A DNA stretch of 64,000 bases, taken from Hyphomicrobiales bacterium (GTDB lineage: Bacteria; Pseudomonadota; Alphaproteobacteria; Rhizobiales; Kaistiaceae). Below, piece by piece: positions 34,400 to 42,279 of this stretch. The position numbers and the translations under genes were made by a program. Numbering within the stretch: the stretch's first letter is position 1; each line of letters begins with the position of its first letter. Where the stretch lies: the NCBI GenBank assembly GCA_017305635.1, contig JAFKKF010000008.1:1-64000 (forward strand), written 5' to 3'. The notes beneath the pieces were generated by a model that ran no database searches, was not told where the DNA came from, and saw nothing but the letters and a program-made list of their open reading frames with translations.

Positions 34400-35762
34400 C
34401 GGCGGCCTCGGTGATGGCGAAGGCGGGCAGCGGCAGTGCGAGCGTCACCTCGGCGCCGCCGGCGGGAAGGTTCCGCGCCGCCACCGAGCCGCCGAGCTTG
34501 CGGAGGACGTTGACGACGAGGAAGAGGCCGAGCCCGCCGCCCGGCCGGCCGCGCGTCGAGCGGTAGGGACGGCCGATATCGGCGAGCATGTCGGGCGGAA
34601 AGCCGGGCCCGGCATCGCTGACGCGGATCACGAGGCTGTCGTCGCGGCGCAGGGCGACGACGCCGACGAAGCCGGGCGAGGCTTCCAGCGCGTTGTCGAG
34701 GACGTTGACCACCGCCTGGCGGATGACCGCGTCGAGGACCACCGCCATGCCGTCGCCGGCGACGCGGTTGTCGAGGGCGAGGGCGGTGGTACCGCGCCGG
34801 GTCGCCCAGTCGCCGGCGATCTCGGCGACGAAGCGGCCGAGGGTGATGGCGGCGCCGGCCTCGCCGCGCGCCTCGCCGGCCGAGAGCAGGATGCCGGTGA
34901 CGATCGACTTGCAGCGGTCGACGGCGAGCTGCATCTCCTCGAGCTCCTGGCCGAGCTCCTCGCTGGCGGCGAAGGCCGGCATGCGCCGCCAGTCGCCGAG
35001 GATGACGGAGAGCGAGGCGAGCGGCGTGCCGAGCTCGTGCGCGGCGCCGGAGGCGAGCAGGCCCATGCGCACGATGTGGCTCTCCTCGGCGGCGCGCTGG
35101 CGGAGCGCGGCGAGGCGGGCGTCGCGGGCGCGCAGGTTCTCGCTGACCCGGGTGACGAAGACGACGAGCAGGATCGCATCGAGGAGGAAGCAGGCGAGCA
35201 TCCCGGCAACGTGCAGGGAGAAGATCGCGGCGTCGTCGTGTCCGGGGAAGTGCAGCGGCCGGTGGGTCCAGGCGAGCGCGAGGAGGGCGGTGCAGGTGAG
35301 CCCGGCGAGCACCCAGGCCGAGCGCCGGTCGACCAGCACCGCGCCGAGCGTGACCTGGAGGAGGTAGAGCGAGGCGAAGGGATTGGTGGCGCCGCCGCTC
35401 AGCCAGAGCTGGGCGGTGAGCGCCGCGACGTCGAGGACGAGGCCGACGAGGAGCGCCTGCCCGCTGACATCGGGAATGCGGCGCAGCCAGAGCTGCGTGG
35501 CGAGGTTGAGGAGGACGAGCGCGGCAAGCACGACCGCCATCTCGGCAAGCGGCAGGGGAATGCCCAGCCAGAGCTCGACGACCAGGATGGTGGCGACCTG
35601 GCCGGCGACCGCGATCCAGCGCAACTGGACGAGAAGCGCCATGTTGCGCCGGTTGGCCGCGCCAGAATCGGAGGCGGAATCCGGGGCGGCACCGGAGGCA
35701 AGACCCGGGGCCGGGCCGCTGCCATGGGCGAACGGGGGAAGGAGAAGGGCGTCGTGGTCCAT
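34392..35762 (-). CDS. regB: Redox sensor histidine kinase RegB/ActS/PrrB family
   Basis: This 456-residue inner-membrane kinase has six predicted membrane segments. The quinone-binding heptapeptide GGATNPF is at residues 123-129. The H-box reads GAAHELGTPLASLSVILGDW with His242, and the redox-active Cys284 is kept in DRCKSIVTGILLSAGEARGE. The ATPase domain has the N-box VLDNALEASP, DAGPGFP and GGGLGLFLV. It senses the quinone pool or oxygen-linked redox state and phosphorylates RegA. The N-terminal 38 residues are Ala/Gly/Pro-rich and may be a start artefact; ATG at residue 41 is an alternative. Confidence 0.94.
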   Translation of the reverse strand: MDHDALLLPPFAHGSGPAPGLASGAAPDSASDSGAANRRNMALLVQLRWIAVAGQVATILVVELWLGIPLPLAEMAVVLAALVLLNLATQLWLRRIPDVSGQALLVGLVLDVAALTAQLWLSGGATNPFASLYLLQVTLGAVLVDRRSAWVLAGLTCTALLALAWTHRPLHFPGHDDAAIFSLHVAGMLACFLLDAILLVVFVTRVSENLRARDARLAALRQRAAEESHIVRMGLLASGAAHELGTPLASLSVILGDWRRMPAFAASEELGQELEEMQLAVDRCKSIVTGILLSAGEARGEAGAAITLGRFVAEIAGDWATRRGTTALALDNRVAGDGMAVVLDAVIRQAVVNVLDNALEASPGFVGVVALRRDDSLVIRVSDAGPGFPPDMLADIGRPYRSTRGRPGGGLGLFLVVNVLRKLGGSVAARNLPAGGAEVTLALPLPAFAITEAADA

Positions 35763-35832
35763 GATCGGGCGGTTGCGAGGGCCGGGGAGGCGGCCCTGTC
35801 ACCCCGACAGATCGTCACTCCGCGCCGCCGCG

Positions 35833-36528
35833 TCAAGCCACGCCGCGGTGACGCCAGGCCGTCACGATGCCGCCGGCGGCGAGCAGGGCGAGGGCGAACC
35901 AGGTGAGCGCATAGACGAGGTGCGCATTGCGGAAGTGGATGACGGTGAGCCCGCCGCGCGGCCACGCGCCGGGATCCGGACCGGCCGCCGCGTCGATGAA
36001 ATAGGGCGCGACGGAAGCGAGGCCCTGCGTGGCGGCGATGGCGGCGACGTCGCGCGAGTACCAGCGGCCGGCACCGGGATCGTTGGAGCGCAGGAACCCG
36101 CCGTGCGGCTCACTAATGCGCAGGAGCCCGGTGACGGTCACCCGGTCGGAAGGCGGGGCGATGTCGGCCGCGTCGCGCCTGGCGGGCGGGACGAAGCCGC
36201 GATTGACGAGCACGGTGAAGCCGTCATCCGTGAGAAGCGGCGTGAGAACCCAGAAGCCCGGGCCGAGATCGGTGACCGCCTGGACATAGGTGTCGGCAGC
36301 GGGACGGTATGTGCCCGTGAGGCTGACGCGGCGGTATTCGTCGCTCTCCGCGCCGATCGCGGGCCAGGCCGGGGGACCGGGGGCCGCGACCGGCGGCGCG
36401 TTGACGCGCGTCTCGACCCGCTCGATGAGGGCGAGCTTCCAGCTCCGCCGCTCGACCTGCCAGACGCCGAGACCGAGAAAAGCGACTGTCGCGACGGCGA
36501 GGAGGAGGGTCAGCGCGACGCGGCGCAT
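35833..36528 (-). CDS. SURF1 family cytochrome oxidase assembly protein
   Basis: This 231-residue protein has one membrane helix at each end (ALTLLLAVATVAFLGLGVWQ and LVYALTWFALALLAAGGIVT) and a periplasmic domain between, the standard SURF1 layout. Conserved words include LGVWQVERRSWK, TGTYRP, GPGFWVLTPLL, VLVNRGFVP and YFIDA. SURF1 helps insert heme into heme-copper oxidases. Lying directly after cyoD it probably serves the CyoABCD enzyme. The gap to cyoD is 28 bases, so the genes are likely cotranscribed. Confidence 0.93.
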   Translation of the reverse strand: MRRVALTLLLAVATVAFLGLGVWQVERRSWKLALIERVETRVNAPPVAAPGPPAWPAIGAESDEYRRVSLTGTYRPAADTYVQAVTDLGPGFWVLTPLLTDDGFTVLVNRGFVPPARRDAADIAPPSDRVTVTGLLRISEPHGGFLRSNDPGAGRWYSRDVAAIAATQGLASVAPYFIDAAAGPDPGAWPRGGLTVIHFRNAHLVYALTWFALALLAAGGIVTAWRHRGVA

Positions 36529-36556
36529 CGCTCCGGCTTTGCCACGCCGGGCGCGC

Positions 36557-36949
36557 TCATGGCAGCTGGCTCATGTCGGGCATGCCGGGCATCATGTTGG
36601 CATTGAGGTGGTACATGACCCAGAGCGATCCGGCGAGCGCGATGACCACCATGACGATGGTGAAGATGAGCGCCATCAGCGACCAGCCGTGCTCGGTACG
36701 CGCATCCATGTGCAGGAAGTAGATCATGTGGACGAAGATCTGCACGACGGCGAAGCCCATGACGATGATCGCGGTCGCCTGCCTGTCGGGGATGGCGCCG
36801 GTCATGACGAGGGCGAAGGGGATGGCGGTGAGGATCGCGGCGAGCACGAAGCCGGTCAGGTAGCCGCGGAGCGTCGCGTGCCCGGCGCCGTCCCCGCCAT
36901 GGGAGGCGGCATCGGCAGCGTGCGGATCGGGATGGGGCGTGGCGGACAT
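36557..36949 (-). CDS. cyoD: Cytochrome o ubiquinol oxidase subunit IV
   Basis: This 130-residue protein has three predicted membrane helices and the family word HMIYFLHMD. The N-terminus is His-rich (HPDPHAADAASHGGDGAGH). The ATG at 36949 shares one base with the cyoC stop; a GTG at 36952 is an alternative. Subunit IV helps assemble the copper centre of the oxidase. Length fits (109 in E. coli, longer in alphaproteobacteria). The C-terminus is Met-rich (NANMMPGMPDM). Confidence 0.92.
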   Translation of the reverse strand: MSATPHPDPHAADAASHGGDGAGHATLRGYLTGFVLAAILTAIPFALVMTGAIPDRQATAIIVMGFAVVQIFVHMIYFLHMDARTEHGWSLMALIFTIVMVVIALAGSLWVMYHLNANMMPGMPDMSQLP

Positions 36950-37584
36950 CACCGGAGCACTCCGAGGAGGTAGACGAAGGTGAATACGCCGATCCAGACG
37001 ACGTCGAGGAAGTGCCAGAACATGCTGAGGCAGGCCAGCCGCCGGCGATTGGCGGCGGTCAGGCCGTGGAGGCGGACCTGGGTCATCAGCGTGACCAGCC
37101 AGACGATGCCGGCGGTGACGTGCAGGCCGTGCGTGCCGACGAGGGTGAAGAAGGCGGAGAGGAAGGCACTCCGCTGCGGCGTCGCACCCTCGCGGATCAT
37201 GTCGGCAAATTCGCTGAGCTCGATGCCGATGAAGGCGAGGCCGAAGAGGCCGGTGACCGCGAGCCAGAGCTGCGTGCGCCCGATGCGGCCCTCCTGCATC
37301 GCGACCATGGCGAAGCCGTAGGTGATCGAGGAGAGGAGGAGGGCGGTGGTGTTGACGGCGACGAGCGGCAGGTGGAAGAGGTCCTTCGGCGCCGGACCGG
37401 CGGCATAGTTGCCGCCGAGGACGCCATAGGCCGCGAACAGCATCGCGAAGATGAGGCAGTCGCTCATCAGGTAGATCCAGAAGCCGAGCGACGTGCTGTC
37501 GCCCTCGGCATGGGGATGCGCCTCCTCGGCCACGTAGGTGCGGACGGCAATCTCCTCGGGCCGGGCGCCGGCGGCCATGCTCAT
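36949..37584 (-). CDS. cyoC: Cytochrome o ubiquinol oxidase subunit III
   Basis: This 211-residue subunit has five predicted membrane helices. Family words are [39 protein letters not shown] and [23 protein letters not shown] 37584 overlaps the cyoB stop by four bases (ATGA), so the two are coupled; the frame stays open upstream but only as a shadow of cyoB. Subunit III stabilises the complex. The N-terminal 28 residues are soluble and acidic. Confidence 0.94.
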   Translation of the reverse strand: MSMAAGARPEEIAVRTYVAEEAHPHAEGDSTSLGFWIYLMSDCLIFAMLFAAYGVLGGNYAAGPAPKDLFHLPLVAVNTTALLLSSITYGFAMVAMQEGRIGRTQLWLAVTGLFGLAFIGIELSEFADMIREGATPQRSAFLSAFFTLVGTHGLHVTAGIVWLVTLMTQVRLHGLTAANRRRLACLSMFWHFLDVVWIGVFTFVYLLGVLR

Positions 37585-39596
37585 GGCGCCGCTCCCGCGA
37601 CGATCAGGCGGGTGCGCGCCTCCTCGGCGCGCGCGATCTCGGCGGCCGGAATGTCGTAGGACCGGCGATAGTCGAACGTATGGCCGATGGCGACGGCGAG
37701 GATGGCGACGAAGGACAGCGCCGCCAGCCACCAGATGTACCAGACGAGCGCGAAGCCGAGGATGACGCTGAGCGCGGCGATGAAGACGCCGGTGCCGGTG
37801 TTCTTCGGCATGTGGATCGGCCGGAAGCCGGCGAGCGGCCGCGTGTAGCCGTGCTGCTTCATGTCCCACCAGGCATCGACGTCATGGACGACCGGCGTGA
37901 AGGCGAAGTTGTAGTCCGGCGGCGGCGAGGAGGTCGCCCATTCGAGGCTGCGCGCATTCCACGGATCGCCGGTCGTGTCGCGGAGCTTCTCGCGGTTCTT
38001 GATGCTGACCGCGACCTGCACGAGGAACGAGAGGATGCCGAGGAGGATGAGGAACGCGCCGAAGGCGGCGACGACGAACCAGGGCTGCAGCGACGGGTCG
38101 TCGAAGACGCGGAGGCGCCGGGTCACGCCCATCAGGCCGAGGGCATAGAGCGGCATGAAGGCGAAGTAGAAGCCGATCACCCAGAACCAGAAGGAGAACT
38201 TTCCCCAGAACGGATCGAGGCGGAAGCCGAAGGCCTTCGGGAACCAGAAGTTCATGCCGGCGAAGAGGCCGAAAACGACGCCGCCGATGATGACGTTGTG
38301 GAAATGGGCGACGAGGAAGAGCGAGTTGTGGAGGACGAAGTCGGCGGGCGGCACGGCGAGCATGACGCCGGTCATGCCGCCGATGACGAAGGTCAGCATG
38401 AAGGCGACCGTCCACATCATCGGCAGCTCGAAGCGGATGCGGCCGCGATACATCGTGAACAGCCAGTTGAAGATCTTCGCTCCCGTCGGGATCGAGATGA
38501 TCATCGTCGTGATGCCGAAGAAGGAATTGACGCTGGCGCCCGACCCCATGGTGAAGAAGTGGTGCAGCCAGACGAGGTAGGAGAGGATGGTGATGACCAC
38601 GGTCGCGTAGACCATGGACGTGTAGCCGAAGAGCCGCTTGCCGGAGAAGGTCGACGCGACCTCGGAATAGATGCCGAAGACCGGCAGGATGAGGATGTAG
38701 ACCTCCGGGTGGCCCCAGATCCAGATGAGGTTCACATAGAGCATCGGGCTGCCGCCGAAGTCGCTGGTGAAGAAGTTCATGCCGAGGTAGCGGTCGAGCG
38801 TGAGCAGCGCCAGGGTGGCGGTGAGGACCGGGAAGGTCGCCACGATCAGGACGTTGGTGCAGAGCGCCGTCCAGGTGAAGATCGGCAGGCGCATCATCGC
38901 CATGCCCGGCGCCCGCATCTTGATGATCGTCGTGACTAGGTTGATGCCCGACAGCGTCGTGCCCACGCCGGCTATCTGCAGCCCCCAGATGTAGTAGTCG
39001 ACGCCGACGTCGGGACTGTAGGCAATGCCCGAAAGCGGCGGATAGGCGAGCCAGCCGGTGCGCGCGAAGGCGCCGATGAACAGCGACAGCATGGTCAGTA
39101 CGGCGCCGCCGGCGGTCATCCAGAAGCTGAAATTGTTGAGGAAGGGGAAGGAGACGTCGCGCGCGCCGATCTGCAGCGGCATGATGTAGTTCATCAGGCC
39201 GGTGACCAGCGGCATGGCGACGAAGAAGATCATGATCACGCCATGGGCGGAGAAGACCTGGTCATAGTGCTCGGGCGGCAGGTAGCCCTCGGAGCCGTTG
39301 AAGGCCATCGCCTGCTGGAGCCGCATCATGATCGCGTCGGCGAAGCCGCGCAGGAGCATCACGATGCCGAGCACCATGTACATGATGCCGATCTTCTTGT
39401 GGTCGACGCTGGTGAACCACTCGCGCCACAGATAGCCCCAGAGCCGGAACCAGGTCACCGCGCCGAGGGCCGCAACGCCGATCAGCGCGACGACCACGAA
39501 GGTATAGACGACGATCGGCTCGTGCAGCGGCAGGGCTTCGAGGGTGAGGCGTCCGAAGACGGGGCTGACGGCCTGTTGGCTTTCGATCATCGTCAT
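37581..39596 (-). CDS. cyoB: Cytochrome o ubiquinol oxidase subunit I
   Basis: This 671-residue catalytic subunit reduces oxygen at a heme-copper centre and pumps protons. Visible are the cross-linked His-Tyr pair in [18 protein letters not shown], the copper ligands in WLHHFF, the low-spin heme ligand in [15 protein letters not shown], and [11 protein letters not shown] with further ligands. About 15 membrane helices are predicted. Length matches E. coli CyoB (663). It follows cyoA by 12 bases. The operon is complete except that no heme O synthase gene (cyoE) is seen in the window. Confidence 0.96.
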   Translation of the reverse strand: MTMIESQQAVSPVFGRLTLEALPLHEPIVVYTFVVVALIGVAALGAVTWFRLWGYLWREWFTSVDHKKIGIMYMVLGIVMLLRGFADAIMMRLQQAMAFNGSEGYLPPEHYDQVFSAHGVIMIFFVAMPLVTGLMNYIMPLQIGARDVSFPFLNNFSFWMTAGGAVLTMLSLFIGAFARTGWLAYPPLSGIAYSPDVGVDYYIWGLQIAGVGTTLSGINLVTTIIKMRAPGMAMMRLPIFTWTALCTNVLIVATFPVLTATLALLTLDRYLGMNFFTSDFGGSPMLYVNLIWIWGHPEVYILILPVFGIYSEVASTFSGKRLFGYTSMVYATVVITILSYLVWLHHFFTMGSGASVNSFFGITTMIISIPTGAKIFNWLFTMYRGRIRFELPMMWTVAFMLTFVIGGMTGVMLAVPPADFVLHNSLFLVAHFHNVIIGGVVFGLFAGMNFWFPKAFGFRLDPFWGKFSFWFWVIGFYFAFMPLYALGLMGVTRRLRVFDDPSLQPWFVVAAFGAFLILLGILSFLVQVAVSIKNREKLRDTTGDPWNARSLEWATSSPPPDYNFAFTPVVHDVDAWWDMKQHGYTRPLAGFRPIHMPKNTGTGVFIAALSVILGFALVWYIWWLAALSFVAILAVAIGHTFDYRRSYDIPAAEIARAEEARTRLIVAGAAP

Positions 39597-39608
39597 GCTC
39601 GACTGGGT

Positions 39609-40799
39609 TCAGGAATCCGATCCCGCCGCCGGCACCGGCGAGAGGGTAAGCGAGGCGGGAGCGGAGAGGTCGGCCGGCAGCGAGAGGCCGAAGCCGATAA
39701 GCGGGGGCGAGAGGTCGAGGCGCGCCGGGCTCGCCGGCCGGCCGCCTGCGGTCGGGTCCTCCGGGGTGCAGAGCGAGGCGACATAGGCCGGGTTCGCACC
39801 GAAGACGGCCCGCGGCCGGCTGGCGGCGACGTCGCGCGGCAGGACCGCATCGACGCCGGCAAGGCCGAGGCCGCCCTTGGCGTCGATCGCCGCCATCTCG
39901 TGCATGCACATCCGGCCGGGCTCGACGCAGAGATTGAGGATGGCGCCGAAGAGCTGCGGATCGACGCCGGCATAGTGGCGAACCGGCTCGTTCGAACTCG
40001 GCCGGGCAAGGGCGAGATAGCCGCTGCGGTCGAGCCTGTCGGGCACGGCGCGGACCGACGCCACCCACTGGTCGAAATCGGCGGCCGGCATGGCGCGGAA
40101 GGGGAAGTGCATGCCCGAGAAGCCGGCGCCGCTGTAATTGGCCGAGAAGCCGGCGAAGGTGCCGGGCGCATTGGCGACGGCGTGGAGGCGGGTCTCCATG
40201 CCCGGCATGGCGTAGATCTGGCCGGCGAGCGCGGGGATGTAGAACGAGTTCATCACCGAGGGCGAGGTAATGCGGAAGCTGATCGGCCGGTCGACCGGCG
40301 CGGCGAGCTCGTTGACGCTGCCGATGCCGTATTGGGGGTAGAGGAAGAGCCATTTCCAGTCGAGCGCGACGACATCGACCTCGAGCGGGCTGGCTTCCGC
40401 CGCCACCGGCTTGCCGGCCGCGATCCGGGTCAGCGGACGGTAGGGATCGAGGAGATGCGTGCCCATCCAGGTGAGCGCGCCGATGCAGATGATGATGAGG
40501 AGCGGCGCGCCCCAGATGACCAGCTCGAGATGGATCGAATGGTCCCAGTCCGGCTGGTAGTCGGCGCGCCGGTGGCTCTGCCGGTAGCGGATCGCGAAGA
40601 GGACCGTCAGCACCATCACCGGGACGATGATGAGGAGCATCAGGACGGTCGATTCGACGAGGAGGTCGCGCTGGCGCGCGGCGACGTCGCCGGCGGGATG
40701 GAGGACGACGAAGTTGCAGCCGCCGAGCGCCATCAGCGCCGCGGCCACGGGAAGGTTACGGAGCAGTCTCAACCGTCTATGCGCAGGCTCATGGTCCAC
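39609..40799 (-). CDS. cyoA: Cytochrome o ubiquinol oxidase subunit II (lipoprotein)
   Basis: This 396-residue subunit has a lipoprotein signal peptide with lipobox LMALGGC, two membrane helices, and a periplasmic cupredoxin domain (LDWKWLFLYPQYGIGSVNEL, FYIPALAGQIYAMPGM) lacking the CuA cysteines, as expected for a quinol oxidase. It is about 80 residues longer than E. coli CyoA; the extension is a periplasmic Pro/Ala/Ser-rich tail. GTG 40799 has GAGG six bases upstream; TTG 40772 would also give a good lipoprotein signal. It is the first gene of the operon. Confidence 0.93.
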   Translation of the reverse strand: MDHEPAHRRLRLLRNLPVAAALMALGGCNFVVLHPAGDVAARQRDLLVESTVLMLLIIVPVMVLTVLFAIRYRQSHRRADYQPDWDHSIHLELVIWGAPLLIIICIGALTWMGTHLLDPYRPLTRIAAGKPVAAEASPLEVDVVALDWKWLFLYPQYGIGSVNELAAPVDRPISFRITSPSVMNSFYIPALAGQIYAMPGMETRLHAVANAPGTFAGFSANYSGAGFSGMHFPFRAMPAADFDQWVASVRAVPDRLDRSGYLALARPSSNEPVRHYAGVDPQLFGAILNLCVEPGRMCMHEMAAIDAKGGLGLAGVDAVLPRDVAASRPRAVFGANPAYVASLCTPEDPTAGGRPASPARLDLSPPLIGFGLSLPADLSAPASLTLSPVPAAGSDS

Positions 40800-40837
40800 G
40801 GGGGAACCTCATAGCTGCGACGGAGGATAGCGCGCCA

Positions 40838-40884
40838 TTGGACGCTTTGCCCTTGGACGATTTGCCCAAGGGCAAATCGTCCAA
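40838..40884. promoter_or_regulatory. Three-armed repeat between cyoA and the MFS gene, candidate operator
   Basis: TTGGACGATTTGCCC (40853-40867) and its exact inverse (40870-40884) form a perfect 15-bp dyad around AA. Immediately before it, TTGGACGCTTTGCCC (40838-40852) is a tandem copy of the left arm with one change. The site is 39 bases upstream of cyoA and 96 bases upstream of the MFS start, in a divergent promoter region, and no T run follows, so an operator is more likely than a terminator. Confidence 0.6.
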
Positions 40885-40980
40885 TCCCGGGCGGCACGCT
40901 TTCGCGCGAAACTGGGGGATCATGACACGAGGCCGGGGAAGGCGTAAACCTCTACCCGGCAGCCGGACGGAACGGACACG

Positions 40981-42279
40981 ATGACCTCGACCGTGGATTC
41001 CCATCCCGCCGGGCCCGACGCCAGCGTCGGCCCCAACCAGATCGCCGTCGGTGCGATCATCGGGCGCACATCGGAATTCTTCGACTTCTTCGTCTATGCC
41101 ATCGCCTCGGTGCTGGTCTTCCCGAAGCTGGTCTTCCCGCATCTCGACCCGCTGACCGGGACGCTCTGGTCCTTCGCCATCTTCGCGCTCGCCTTCGTCG
41201 CGCGCCCGATCGGCACCGCGATCTTCATCGCCATCGACCGCGCCTATGGCCGCGGCGTCAAGCTGACCATCGCGCTCTTCCTGCTCGGCGGCTCGACGGT
41301 CGCGATCAGCTTCCTGCCCGGCTACGACGCGATCGGGGCGGCCTCGGCGGTGCTGCTCGCGCTGCTCCGCGTCGGCCAGGGCCTCGCCCTCGGCGGCACC
41401 TGGGACGGCCTGCCCTCGCTCCTCTCGCTGAACGCGCCGTCCGCCCGCCGCGGCTGGTACGCCATGATCCCGCAGCTCGGCGCGCCGCTCGGGCTCATCG
41501 TGGCGAGCGCCCTCTTCGCCTTCTTCGTCGCCAACCTCTCGGCCGACGATTTCTTCGACTGGGGCTGGCGCTATCCCTTCTTCGTCGCCTTCGCCATCAA
41601 CGTCGTGGCGCTCTTCGCGCGGCTCCGCATCGTGGTGACGCCGGAATATGCGCGCCAGTTCGAGAACCGCGACCTCGAGCCGCTGCCGATCGGCGAGACG
41701 GTGAAGGCCGAGGGGCGCAACATCGCCATCGGCGCCTTCGTGCCGCTGGCGAGCTTCGCGCTCTTCCACATGGTGACGGTCTTCCCGCTCTCCTGGGTCT
41801 TCCTCTACACCCGCGAGCCGCCGGCCCGCTTCCTCCTCATCGAGATGGTCGGCGCGGCGGTCGGCGTGCTGGCGCTGCTCGCCTCGGGCCGCATCGCCGA
41901 CCGCGTCGGACGCCGGCAGCTCCTCGCCGCCATGGCGGTCGCCATCGGCGTGTTCAGCGGCTTCGCGCCGCAGCTCCTCGACGGCGGCGACCTCGGCGAG
42001 GCGGCGTTCATGATCCTCGGCTTCGCCCTCCTCGGGCTCTCCTTCGGGCAGTCGTCGGGGGCGATCGCCTCCAGCTTCTCGCAGAAATACCGCTACACCG
42101 CCTCGGCGATCACATCGGACCTCGCCTGGATGTTCGGCGCCGGCTTCGCGCCGCTCGCCGCGCTCCTGCTCGCGAGCCATTTCGGGCTGGTCGCGTCGGG
42201 CGTCTACCTGCTCTCGGGCGCCGTCTGCACGCTGGCGGCGCTGGCGCTCAGCCGCCAGTCGCACCACGGCGTCGCCTGA
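40981..42279 (+). CDS. MFS transporter (metabolite:H+ symporter-like)
   Basis: This 432-residue inner-membrane protein has 12 predicted helices. It opens with GRTSEFFDFFVYAIASVLVF, the pattern of the MHS subfamily (sugar/organic acid:proton symporters), and has the inter-helix motif RIADRVGRRQ in the second half. The GQGLALGGTWDGLPSL segment is also subfamily-like. It stands alone, divergent from cyoA and ending one base before the end of the convergent glucoamylase gene. The substrate is unknown. Confidence 0.88.
   Translation: MTSTVDSHPAGPDASVGPNQIAVGAIIGRTSEFFDFFVYAIASVLVFPKLVFPHLDPLTGTLWSFAIFALAFVARPIGTAIFIAIDRAYGRGVKLTIALFLLGGSTVAISFLPGYDAIGAASAVLLALLRVGQGLALGGTWDGLPSLLSLNAPSARRGWYAMIPQLGAPLGLIVASALFAFFVANLSADDFFDWGWRYPFFVAFAINVVALFARLRIVVTPEYARQFENRDLEPLPIGETVKAEGRNIAIGAFVPLASFALFHMVTVFPLSWVFLYTREPPARFLLIEMVGAAVGVLALLASGRIADRVGRRQLLAAMAVAIGVFSGFAPQLLDGGDLGEAAFMILGFALLGLSFGQSSGAIASSFSQKYRYTASAITSDLAWMFGAGFAPLAALLLASHFGLVASGVYLLSGAVCTLAALALSRQSHHGVA

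Noticed and set aside
34228-35802. A same-strand out-of-frame 524-codon reading frame over regB
   Set aside because: Its Arg/Pro/Ala-rich translation has no domain, while the regB frame has every kinase motif.
40853-40884. The perfect dyad read as a terminator
   Set aside because: It lies between two divergent gene starts and has no T run on either side, so there is no upstream transcript to end there.
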